Below, piece by piece: positions 26,665-33,780 of a DNA stretch of 64,000 nt. The stretch lies in contig JAGVMN010000021.1 in assembly GCA_020053795.1 (NCBI GenBank), positions 1-64,000 on the forward strand, in the 5' to 3' direction. The notes beneath the pieces are model-generated. The model had not been told where the DNA came from and did no database searches. It worked only from the letters and a program-made list of their open reading frames with translations. The stretch is from Bacteroidia bacterium. Its GTDB lineage: Bacteria > Bacteroidota > Bacteroidia > NS11-12g > UBA9320. Each line of letters begins with the position of its first letter. The stretch's first letter is position 1. A program made the translations under genes and the position numbers.

Positions 26665-28102
26665 ACAGATTTCGTTATGCTGGATTTATTTAATCGGAAT
26701 ACTTTTTACAGGTATTTCGATACTCGCTATTGCTTTCGATTTTTATTTTATCCTTTTGCTGCCCGTGGCTTTGATCGGGTTGTTTCTGCTTGTCTTTTCA
26801 CCCGATAAAATTATCTATTTTCTGGCTTTTGCTGTACCACTTTCTATACCTGTGAAAGATGTCGGCGGTGGTTTTGGACTGAGTTTGCCAACGGAACCTT
26901 TAATTGCTTTACTTTTTTGCGGTATCATTTTTAAACTTCTTACCGGCACCAATTTCGACCGAAAAATTGTTTTCAATATCCTTAGTCTGATTATAGCCAT
27001 TGACCTGATTTGGCTGGCCATAACCGCAGCCACCAGTACGATGCCGTTTATATCCTTCAAATACCTTCTGGCCAGGAGTTGGTATGTGATTGTGTTTTAT
27101 TTCGGACTGAGTCACCTCTTTAAAAATTTCAAAGCTATTCATATCTTCATCTGGGGATTTTGCATCGCCACTACGATCCTTGTTTTATATACCATGGCAA
27201 ATCATGCCGAGGGATCTTTTACCCGGCTTTATGCCTATACGGCCATGCGGCCATTTCTGCCTGATCACGGAATGTACGCTGCAGCCATTTCGTTTTGTAT
27301 TCCCCCGCTTTTTATTTATGCGGTTTATGGGCATGTCTTCAAATACAGTTTGGCAACAAGGATTTTCGCCTTGGGGCTGCTGGCCATCATCACTATTGGT
27401 GTGGTGCTTTCTTTTACCAGGGCTTCCTGGCTTGGGGTCGGGCTTACCTTTGGGATTTATGGATTGATGCTCGTCGGATTTCGCTTCAGGACCTTGCTGA
27501 TCTATGCGGTGCTGGCCCTTGTGGTTTTTCTCTTTTTGCAACAGGATTTTTTGAATGAATTGTCCAGAAACAAACAGGACAGTGCCGACAATCTGGAAGA
27601 ACATTTGCAGTCGTTCAGCAATGTGAGTACAGACCCGTCAAATCTCGAAAGACTCAACCGTTGGAATTGTGCCCTGAGGATGTTTCAGGATAAACCTGTT
27701 TTGGGCTGGGGTCCCGGAACTTATACCTATCAGTACGGAGCTTTTCAGATAAGTGGCGAGATGACCATCATCAGCACCAACTCCGGCGATTTGGGCAATG
27801 TTCACAGTGAATACCTGAGACCCTTGTGTGAGTCAGGTGTGCTGGGTGGACTGTTTTTTCTGCTCATCGTTCTGTTTTCAATCAACAAAGGCTTTTACCT
27901 CTTCCACAATGGCAAAAATCCAAAAGTACGATATATGGCTTTGGCAGCTATGTTGGGTCTGATGACCTATTTTTCGCATGCTGTTTTGAATAATTACAGT
28001 GAGTTCGACAAAATTGCAATACCCATGTGGGGCTTCATGGCCATTCTTTTGGCTTTGCAGGTTTTTCACAACGAGCCTGAAAATACCTCTCAAAAGACAT
28101 AG
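26645..28102 (+). CDS. O-antigen ligase/polymerase-like membrane protein
   Basis: This 485-residue protein has about 11-12 helices and the Wzy_C/O-antigen ligase signature in a periplasmic loop: RLNRWNCALRMFQDKPVLGW, then GPGTYTYQYG (about 335-365). A further VHSEYLRPLCESGVLG near 386 is the conserved His-containing element of these ligases. It should join or polymerise undecaprenyl-linked glycan units in the periplasm. The overlap with the Wzz-like gene and the nearby flippase form a coherent polysaccharide assembly set. Ligase (WaaL) and polymerase (Wzy) cannot be separated from the sequence alone. Confidence 0.85.
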   Translation: MLSLKPEQISLCWIYLIGILFTGISILAIAFDFYFILLLPVALIGLFLLVFSPDKIIYFLAFAVPLSIPVKDVGGGFGLSLPTEPLIALLFCGIIFKLLTGTNFDRKIVFNILSLIIAIDLIWLAITAATSTMPFISFKYLLARSWYVIVFYFGLSHLFKNFKAIHIFIWGFCIATTILVLYTMANHAEGSFTRLYAYTAMRPFLPDHGMYAAAISFCIPPLFIYAVYGHVFKYSLATRIFALGLLAIITIGVVLSFTRASWLGVGLTFGIYGLMLVGFRFRTLLIYAVLALVVFLFLQQDFLNELSRNKQDSADNLEEHLQSFSNVSTDPSNLERLNRWNCALRMFQDKPVLGWGPGTYTYQYGAFQISGEMTIISTNSGDLGNVHSEYLRPLCESGVLGGLFFLLIVLFSINKGFYLFHNGKNPKVRYMALAAMLGLMTYFSHAVLNNYSEFDKIAIPMWGFMAILLALQVFHNEPENTSQKT

Positions 28103-28124
28103 ATTTGCCTGATGGCAACAATCT

Positions 28125-29204
28125 ATGCGACAGATTAAACCCTTCCAAGTATTCAAACAAAACAAGTTGGCCTTTGGTGGACTAATTTTTATTATACTCT
28201 GCCTCATATTGTCTATTGCCGGTTATCTGATCACCCCTGACAAAACCCCATCAGCTAACAATATGGCCTTGTCCCTGGCTCTTAAAAAACCGGGGTTTAC
28301 CGTTCATATTTTGAAAATACCGGTTGATCATAAAGTGAAAAGTTCCTTTTGGGGAACCTTGCTGAATGGCAGTCCGTCAAAGTTCAGTGAGATACCGATT
28401 TCGGATTACAAAATAAAAGGTGACAGCCTGTTATATGCACCTTACGTCTCCGAGGGAATTTTGATTTGGAATAGTATGGTGTTGCTGAGAAAAAACGCAT
28501 ATATGGGGAGTAAAGGCGTATCTGTTGAGAAGAGAACCTATTGGCTTGGCACCGATCGGTTTGGGAGAGATATGCTGAGTCGTTTGGTTTTGGGAGGCAG
28601 AGTTTCACTGGCAGTGGGTTTTATTTCAGTAACAATTTCACTCATTATTGGAGTGGTTCTCGGCATGCTGGGCGGCTATTTTGGAGGATGGGTTGATGGT
28701 GTTGTCATGTGGCTTATCAATGTTGTTTGGTCACTGCCAACCCTGTTGATTGTGGTAGCCTTTAGTATGGCACTGGGAAAAGGGTTCTGGCAAATATTCG
28801 TTGCCGTTGGTTTGAGCATGTGGGTAGAGCTTGCCCGCATGGTTCGAGGTCAGGTAATGAGCGTCAAAGAGATGGAATACATACAGGCGGTCAGAGTACT
28901 GGGCTTCGGTGATATAAGAATTATGTTCGGTCATATCTTGCCCAATATTGCCGGGCCGGTTATTGTCATTTGTGCAGCCAATTTTGCCTCAGCCATTTTG
29001 TTGGAAGCCGGATTGAGTTTTCTTGGACTTGGCGTTCAACCGCCCTTCCCCAGTTGGGGAATGATGATCAAAGAGCACTATGCTTTTATCGTTTTCGATG
29101 CGGCACATCTGGCCATTGTTCCGGGTTTGGCCATTATGTTTTTGGTGATGGCCTTTAATTTTGTGGGTAATGGATTGAGGGATGCAATGGATATGAGGGG
29201 TTGA
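28125..29204 (+). CDS. peptide/nickel-type ABC transporter permease (OppC/DppC-like)
   Basis: A 359-residue permease of the binding-protein-dependent family. An N-terminal helix (FGGLIFIILCLILSIAGYLI) is followed by an enlarged periplasmic loop (about 40-135), then YWLGTDRFGRDMLSRLVLGG, the conserved OppC entry motif, and five helices. The EAA loop that contacts the ATPase is seen at YIQAVRVLGFGDIRIMFGHI. The C-terminal GLSFLGLGVQPPFPSWG is a family hallmark. No OppB, OppD/F or binding protein lies near, so partners must be elsewhere. It begins 22 bp after the ligase-like gene and may be co-transcribed. Confidence 0.88.
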   Translation: MRQIKPFQVFKQNKLAFGGLIFIILCLILSIAGYLITPDKTPSANNMALSLALKKPGFTVHILKIPVDHKVKSSFWGTLLNGSPSKFSEIPISDYKIKGDSLLYAPYVSEGILIWNSMVLLRKNAYMGSKGVSVEKRTYWLGTDRFGRDMLSRLVLGGRVSLAVGFISVTISLIIGVVLGMLGGYFGGWVDGVVMWLINVVWSLPTLLIVVAFSMALGKGFWQIFVAVGLSMWVELARMVRGQVMSVKEMEYIQAVRVLGFGDIRIMFGHILPNIAGPVIVICAANFASAILLEAGLSFLGLGVQPPFPSWGMMIKEHYAFIVFDAAHLAIVPGLAIMFLVMAFNFVGNGLRDAMDMRG

Positions 29205-29207
29205 CTG

Positions 29208-29215
29208 TATTTTTG
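29208..29215 (+). promoter_or_regulatory. -7 box candidate for the DUF4197 gene
   Basis: TATTTTTG fits TAnnTTTG and lies 19 bp before the ATG at 29235, immediately after the permease stop. A -33 element is not evident and would lie within the permease gene. Confidence 0.4.
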
Positions 29216-29234
29216 CGAAAACAATTAAAAATCC

Positions 29235-29981
29235 ATGTCCATGAAAACATTCAGACTATTTACCTTGACATTATCCATCGGTTTCATGTTGTCATGCGAC
29301 AGCACAAGTCAGATTTTAAAAAACACTGGGCAACTTCTAAAAACCATGAATACGGGAATCACCCAGAAAGAGGCAATAGGTGGATTAAAAGAAGCCTTAG
29401 TCAACGGAGCAGGGATAGGCACGGATTTTCTGTCGGCAAGGGATGGTTTCCTGAAAAATGCCACCTATAAAATACTTTTCCCTCCCGAAGCTCAGAAGAT
29501 GGAACGGACGCTTCGCAAATACGGCTTTTCAGCCCAGTGCGATAAATTTATCGAAACCGTAAACCGCGGTGCGGAAATGGCAGTGGCCGAAGCAAAACCG
29601 GTTTTTGTAAATGCCATAAAATCTATGAGTATCGGCGATGCCATCTCAATTGTTAACGGAGGAAACGGGGCCGGAACCTCTTATCTAAAAAGGACTACAA
29701 GCAACGATTTGAGAACAAAATTTAGCCCGATTATTCAAAAATCATTGGACAAAGTGGAGGCCACCAAATACTGGAAGGACGTGATGACCCTGTACAACAA
29801 TATTCCGGGTTTTCAAAAAATCAATCCCGATTTGAATGCTTATGTTACAAACAAAGCCATGGAAGCACTATTTAGTCAGATAGAAATAGAGGAAAACAAA
29901 ATTCGTCAGGACCCTTTGAGGCGGGGAACCGAATTGTTGAAAAAGGTTTTTAACTATGCGGATCAGCAGAAGAACAAATAG
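29235..29981 (+). CDS. DUF4197 lipoprotein
   Basis: This 248-residue protein has a short lipoprotein leader (FRLFTLTLSIGFMLSCD; lipobox LSC, Cys near position 20), followed by the helical DUF4197 domain: ITQKEAIGGLKEALVNGAG, ILFPPEAQKMERTLRKYG, then SIGDAISIVNGG. Proteins of this family are exported and of unknown function. The second ATG at 29241 is an equally good start. Its 3' end overlaps the convergent gene below by 19 bp. Confidence 0.85.
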   Translation: MSMKTFRLFTLTLSIGFMLSCDSTSQILKNTGQLLKTMNTGITQKEAIGGLKEALVNGAGIGTDFLSARDGFLKNATYKILFPPEAQKMERTLRKYGFSAQCDKFIETVNRGAEMAVAEAKPVFVNAIKSMSIGDAISIVNGGNGAGTSYLKRTTSNDLRTKFSPIIQKSLDKVEATKYWKDVMTLYNNIPGFQKINPDLNAYVTNKAMEALFSQIEIEENKIRQDPLRRGTELLKKVFNYADQQKNK

Positions 29982-30721
29982 GTAACCATAGTTTTATGAT
30001 ATGGTTGAAAAATCAGAAATTCTCCTTTCGTTAACTCTTCGATCAACCAATCGATATTTCGGTAAAGCATAAAAAGGGTCAGAAGAGAACTTACAATGAT
30101 AGCAACGATTCTCAAAGACTTGTCGCGAATGACAAGTGCAAAGACAACAGGAACACATGAAAAAATGAGATTTGACCCGATCAAAAAATACTTCGCCGGA
30201 GATACATACCAATTGTCAATTGTTTTTTCCATCAGGAAAATAGTTACATTAGAAACAAGCCAATAGCCTAAAGCCAAAACAACCAAAAGTTCAATCGTTG
30301 AGTAGCGGCTGTTCTTGGGTACAATTTCTGAACTTTCTTGAATCACTATTTCTGAATGTGATTTTCGATAGCCAAGGTAGAGTAGCAAAATATTTGCCGC
30401 GATTACAGCGATAAAAAACGCCAGACCAGCGAGGTAGGCCACTCCTGCCCTTTGATGGGAAGCCTCATCTGCAAATCGAATGGAGAAATAAGAATCGACC
30501 AAACAAATCAGGATCAGCAACGCCAAACCAATGCTGAATAGAATCTTACGGGGATGGAAGTAGTACCTCACACTTAGTATGGTCAGAATTAATAGAGGGG
30601 CCACAAAGAATACCAATGCATAGCCTAAAAAATACAAGATCAACCCGGCGAGGTTATGTCCGTCGGCAAAGACAGAACTGACGAGCAGTGTCAGGATTAT
30701 TGTAAATGCGGACTTTTTCAT
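29963..30721 (-). CDS. multi-helix membrane protein, unknown function
   Basis: This 252-residue protein begins with a signal-like segment (MKKSAFTIILTLLVSSVFA) and has about seven further hydrophobic helices. No family is recognised. I start at the ATG at 30719-30721, which overlaps the stop of the upstream 114-residue gene by 4 bp (ATGA), so the pair forms an operon. The longer frame from 30808 has no support. It is convergent with, and overlaps by 19 bp, the DUF4197 gene. Confidence 0.65.
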   Translation of the reverse strand: MKKSAFTIILTLLVSSVFADGHNLAGLILYFLGYALVFFVAPLLILTILSVRYYFHPRKILFSIGLALLILICLVDSYFSIRFADEASHQRAGVAYLAGLAFFIAVIAANILLLYLGYRKSHSEIVIQESSEIVPKNSRYSTIELLVVLALGYWLVSNVTIFLMEKTIDNWYVSPAKYFLIGSNLIFSCVPVVFALVIRDKSLRIVAIIVSSLLTLFMLYRNIDWLIEELTKGEFLIFQPYHKTMVTYLFFC

Positions 30722-31062
30722 TTTGGGTAGAAATATAGTACCCCATAGATGAGAAACAAAATTAACAAAAAAACAAACATTAATCTCATCATCCATTTGC
30801 CTGACCAACCATGTAAATAAGCATCACTTTGACTTTGAACCATAGAACCCTCTATCATGGCAATATTTTCGATTTCCTTTGATTTCTCCAGATCATGTTG
30901 CCTGACATAATATCTCGATATTCCTGCGGAATCTCCATAACCAGATAGCTCTTTATGATAATGGATTCCTTTATATATAAGTTGGTTTTCAAATTTGATT
31001 TGGGTAATGGACCCAGCTTGAAATTCAAACCAGTTGTTTAAATCAATTGACTGATTATCCAT
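30718..31062 (-). CDS. small protein with C-terminal membrane anchor
   Basis: This 114-residue protein has a polar N-terminal domain (IDLNNWFEFQAGSITQIKF, then a Tyr-rich SRYYVRQHDLEKSKEIENI) and one C-terminal membrane helix (LMFVFLLILFLIYGVLYF near 93-110), so the N-terminal domain should be cytoplasmic. I do not recognise it. It is translationally coupled to the membrane protein that follows and starts 15 bp after the stop of proline dehydrogenase in the same direction. A shared transcript with proline dehydrogenase is possible. Confidence 0.6.
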   Translation of the reverse strand: MDNQSIDLNNWFEFQAGSITQIKFENQLIYKGIHYHKELSGYGDSAGISRYYVRQHDLEKSKEIENIAMIEGSMVQSQSDAYLHGWSGKWMMRLMFVFLLILFLIYGVLYFYPK

Positions 31063-31077
31063 AAGGTCTGAGTTATG

Positions 31078-32253
31078 TTACTGCGGCACCTTCCGTCTCT
31101 TTAACTCCCTCTTTATCAAAATCAATTCCCGGCTTGCCTGTCCCGCAACAGAAGTGTTTTCCTGGGCACGACGACTGAGATATGGCAAAACTGTTTTTAT
31201 GGGGCCAAAAGGCAAATACTTGGCAACATTATAACCGGCCTGTGACAAATTAAAACTGATATGATCGCTCATGCCGAACAACTGGGCAAACCAAAAACGC
31301 TTGTCGTCATTGGCAAAACCTTTTTCGTGCATCAGTTTTACCAGCAACGCTGAACTGTCTTCGTTATGAGAGCCGCAGCAAATGGAAACAATGTCGGCAT
31401 TTTCAACACACAAACCCAAGGCTGCATCGTAATCGGCATCAGTGGCGGCCTTGTCTTTATGAATCGGACTGGGGTAACCCATTTTTTCTGCTCTTTCTCT
31501 TTCCTTTTCCATATAGGCACCCCGTACCAGTTTGAATCCGAGTTTGTATCCTTTTTCTCTGGCTTTGATGATTTGAAGTTCCAAAAATTTCAAACGGTCG
31601 TGCCGATACATTTGAAGGGTGTTGTAAACAATAACCTCCGAGCGGTTGTGCTTTTCCATCATCTCTTCCGCCAAGTCGTCAACGGTCTTTTGTATCCAAC
31701 TATCTTCAGCGTCCACAAAAAGTCTGACGCGTTTTTGGGCGGCTTTCAGACAGATGGCCTCAACGCGTGCTTTTCCTTCATAAAAGACGTTCAGATCGTC
31801 GTTGGTCAGCGGAATCCCGGCATCGGCTTTCTCCATGATTTCAAATGACAAAATTCCCGTGGGTTTGAATACGGCAAATGGATAGGTTTGATTTCCGGCA
31901 GTCTTGTCTATGGTTTTGAGGATTTGATTTTTATTGAATTCGAGTTCTGCAGCGTTGCCTTTCCCTTCGGCGGCATAGTCGAGAATAGAGCCTATCCCAA
32001 AATCATGTAACTTTTTAGCAGTAGTATCACACTCATCCATCGTTTCTCCTCCGCAGAAATGGCGGAAACCGAATTGCTTGATGATTCCTTTTACCGGAAG
32101 ACCAGATTTCAGAGCAGTGGTCATAATGGCCGGGACCCACTTCACCAACCAATTGTATTTAAACACACTGAAAAGAAAATGGGCCCTCTTGAGCTCAGGG
32201 GTTGTCTTATACCGAAACGCTATTTCGGTATTGTTGAAGTCGGGTTGCTGCAC
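31078..32253 (-). CDS. proline dehydrogenase
   Basis: This FAD enzyme oxidises L-proline to pyrroline-5-carboxylate, passing electrons to quinones. The protein (about 391 residues) has the ProDH barrel with RLFVDAEDSWIQKTVDDLAE, KLGFKLVRGAYMEKERERAE and FWFAQLFGMSDHISFNLSQA; the flavin- and substrate-binding Arg residues fall in the usual places. It is the monofunctional type, with no P5C dehydrogenase domain. The start is set at GTG 32253 (VQQPDFNNTEIAFRYKT), which matches the N-terminus of Bacteroidota homologues as I recall them. The longer frame to 32409 is encoded partly by interspersed repeats and is unlikely to be translated. Confidence 0.92.
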   Translation of the reverse strand: MQQPDFNNTEIAFRYKTTPELKRAHFLFSVFKYNWLVKWVPAIMTTALKSGLPVKGIIKQFGFRHFCGGETMDECDTTAKKLHDFGIGSILDYAAEGKGNAAELEFNKNQILKTIDKTAGNQTYPFAVFKPTGILSFEIMEKADAGIPLTNDDLNVFYEGKARVEAICLKAAQKRVRLFVDAEDSWIQKTVDDLAEEMMEKHNRSEVIVYNTLQMYRHDRLKFLELQIIKAREKGYKLGFKLVRGAYMEKERERAEKMGYPSPIHKDKAATDADYDAALGLCVENADIVSICCGSHNEDSSALLVKLMHEKGFANDDKRFWFAQLFGMSDHISFNLSQAGYNVAKYLPFGPIKTVLPYLSRRAQENTSVAGQASRELILIKRELKRRKVPQ

Positions 32254-32334
32254 AATTAAAATTTTGGCAAAATTAATTTTATGATCTGCTTTTGGAATGA
32301 GAGATGTCAGGAAAGATTCTATCAAAACAAAATT

Positions 32335-32376
32335 TCGCACGGAGACACGGAGAAGCACAGAGTTGAAAATTTTGTT
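32335..32376 (+). repeat. CACGGAG-type repeat, solitary copy
   Basis: These 42 bp are identical to 33112-33153, containing CACGGAGACACGGAGAAGCA followed by CAGAGTTGAAAATTTTGTT. This copy lies just upstream of proline dehydrogenase and is directly followed by the palindrome at 32383-32406. Confidence 0.75.
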
Positions 32377-32382
32377 CATTCT

Positions 32383-32406
32383 TTGGTCGGAGTTGTCTCC
32401 GACCAA
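32383..32406. repeat. 24-bp perfect hairpin repeat (loop TTGT)
   Basis: TTGGTCGGAG and CTCCGACCAA form a perfect 10-bp stem around TTGT. The same structure with the complementary loop ACAA and slightly different stems occurs at 33034-33057 and, degenerated, at 63084-63103. The asymmetric loop gives each copy an orientation. It may be an interspersed palindrome family of this genome. Confidence 0.7.
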
Positions 32407-32449
32407 CATGAATCATGTGTTCCAATTAGTATTTGACCACAATTAAGTC

Positions 32450-32479
32450 TTGAGTGTAATGGTTTTTATCGTAATTTTG
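32450..32479 (+). promoter_or_regulatory. promoter of the small OB-fold-like gene
   Basis: TTG at 32450-32452, 19 nt, then TAATTTTG at 32472-32479: a full Bacteroidota -33/-7 pair. Transcription should begin near 32485, upstream of the ATG at 32523. This favours the upstream start of the following reading frame. Confidence 0.6.
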
Positions 32480-32522
32480 TTAAGACAACTTTAGTCAACT
32501 TCAGTCAATTATTTAATAACCG

Positions 32523-32938
32523 ATGAATATTTACGAATTGCAAGAACGTTTTGCTAGCAAAACTTCAATACAAAAAATTGAACTTTCAAAAAAATGGCTG
32601 GTAATGAAATCAACTTTGAAGGGTCTCTTGTTGATATATCAATGAATAAAATCCGATTGGAATTCTTGTACGACTTTGATTCCAAATTTTATCATTATAA
32701 CATTGTCGAAAGGATAGAATTAAATTTTGATAAGAATAGATTTACAGAGACATTATTGGATTATCAAATCGGAGATGATGTTCTAATTGAATCTACCTTC
32801 GTAAATTGGCTTAATCGAAACAGTAAAGCTCTTGATTGGTTTGAGTTGGATCTTTGTTCAATTTCAAAAATTGGGTCAACCAAACAATCTAGGGATAAAG
32901 AAATAGTTAAGAAAAGCAATAAAAAGGATTGGTTTTGA
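32523..32938 (+). CDS. hypothetical protein, possible -1 frameshift product
   Basis: Two overlapping frames lie here. The first starts at ATG 32523 (MNIYELQERFASKTSIQKIE) and ends at a TGA after 40 codons. The second, in the -1 frame, starts at an ATG at 32594 (MAGNEINFEGSLVDIS) and runs 114 residues to 32938. They meet at a run of seven A placed as A-AAA-AAA relative to the first frame, the exact form of a -1 slippery heptamer. Joined, they give one protein of about 138 residues with a continuous alpha then beta pattern (RLEFLYDFD, VERIELNFD, DVLIESTFVNWLN). It may be an OB-like domain. A mutation or sequencing error in the A-run would also explain it. The family is not recognised. Confidence 0.55.
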
Positions 32939-33033
32939 AGTCAAGTCAAGAATTCCCACTTTTACGCTTCATTGGATGCATTTGTCACCAACCTGAATTT
33001 GAACTATATCAAATCGACCAGTGTATATTTTTG

Positions 33034-33057
33034 TTGGTAGGTGACAACACCTACCAA
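33034..33057. repeat. 24-bp perfect hairpin repeat (loop ACAA)
   Basis: TTGGTAGGTG and CACCTACCAA form a perfect 10-bp stem around ACAA. It is the opposite orientation of the copy at 32383-32406 and shows compensated stem changes relative to it. It lies 54 bp before the CACGGAG repeat that precedes the GxxExxY gene. Confidence 0.7.
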
Positions 33058-33111
33058 AGAATAAAAAAAATTATTCCAAATGTCAGATGAAAAAAATGAC
33101 GAATCACAGGG

Positions 33112-33153
33112 TCGCACGGAGACACGGAGAAGCACAGAGTTGAAAATTTTGTT
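33112..33153 (+). repeat. CACGGAG-type repeat, left flank of GxxExxY gene
   Basis: These 42 bp are identical to 32335-32376. Together with the inverted copy at 33725-33752 they bracket the GxxExxY gene like terminal inverted repeats. Another CACGGAGG-containing fragment follows at about 33183-33191. Confidence 0.75.
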
Positions 33154-33240
33154 GTATGAAGGTTTCTCAATAAGACACATGAAGCACGGAGGAAAATATG
33201 TTGCCATATTTTATGAACTCTGTTTAATTATTTTTACAAA

Positions 33241-33621
33241 ATGAAACACGAATCAACTACATCAGCAATAATTGGAATCTGTATCAAGGTGCATGAACAT
33301 TTAGGCCCGGGGTTGTTGGAATCTGTTTATGAAGAAGTGATTTGTTACGAATTGGCGAAGTTTGGGATTGCATTTAAAAGGCAGCAGGGAATCCCCGTCA
33401 TTTATGAGGAAATTAAGTTAGAGTTGGGATTTCGGGCTGATGTCATTATTGAAAACAAGGTAATTCTTGAAATCAAATCTGTTGAATCAATTGCCCAAGT
33501 TCATCCAAAAACGGTTTTGACTTACATGAGACTGACAGGAATTGAGGTGGGGTTATTGATTAATTTCAATGTCGTTTTATTAAGAGAAGGAATCACACGG
33601 CTTGTGCTGGACAGGAAATAA
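33241..33621 (+). CDS. GxxExxY protein
   Basis: This 126-residue protein carries the name-giving motif in GPGLLESVYEEV, followed by FKRQQGIPVIYE, LGFRADVIIENKVILEIKSV and HPKTVLTYMRLTGIEVGLLI. The D...E.K arrangement in the middle (RADVIIENKVILEIKSV) resembles the PD-(D/E)XK nuclease fold, which has been suggested for this family. No function is established. GxxExxY genes are scattered singly in many Bacteroidota genomes and are often surrounded by CACGGAG-type repeats; here the gene lies between an upright copy (33112) and an inverted one (33725). Confidence 0.9.
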   Translation: MKHESTTSAIIGICIKVHEHLGPGLLESVYEEVICYELAKFGIAFKRQQGIPVIYEEIKLELGFRADVIIENKVILEIKSVESIAQVHPKTVLTYMRLTGIEVGLLINFNVVLLREGITRLVLDRK

Positions 33622-33640
33622 TTCTGATTCTAAAAAGGTC

Positions 33641-33668
33641 TCACGGAGGCACTGAGATTCACGGAGAG
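33641..33668 (+). repeat. degenerate CACGGAG-type repeat after the GxxExxY gene
   Basis: TCACGGAGGCACTGAGATTC followed by ACGGAGAG resembles the CACGGAG repeat but with several changes. It begins 20 bp after the stop codon and is in the same orientation as the left flank. Confidence 0.5.
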
Positions 33669-33724
33669 TTTTTTTGAAATACATGTTGCAACTGAAACCA
33701 TACAAAACAAGTAATGTCCTTATT

Positions 33725-33752
33725 CTCTGTGCCCCTCCGTGTCTCCCTGCGA
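33725..33752 (-). repeat. CACGGAG-type repeat, inverted right flank
   Basis: On the minus strand this reads TCGCAGGGAGACACGGAGGG followed by GCACAGAG, matching the first 28 bp of the left flank at 25 positions. It lies about 104 bp after the GxxExxY stop, between that gene and the leftward oxidase gene. Confidence 0.7.
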
Positions 33753-33780
33753 AAAAACAGGGCAAGTAGTGCGAAATATA

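Noticed and set aside
33105-33760. Flush target-site duplication (ACAGGG) around the GxxExxY unit
   Set aside because: The right copy is separated from the repeat end by several A, so a six-base match may be chance.
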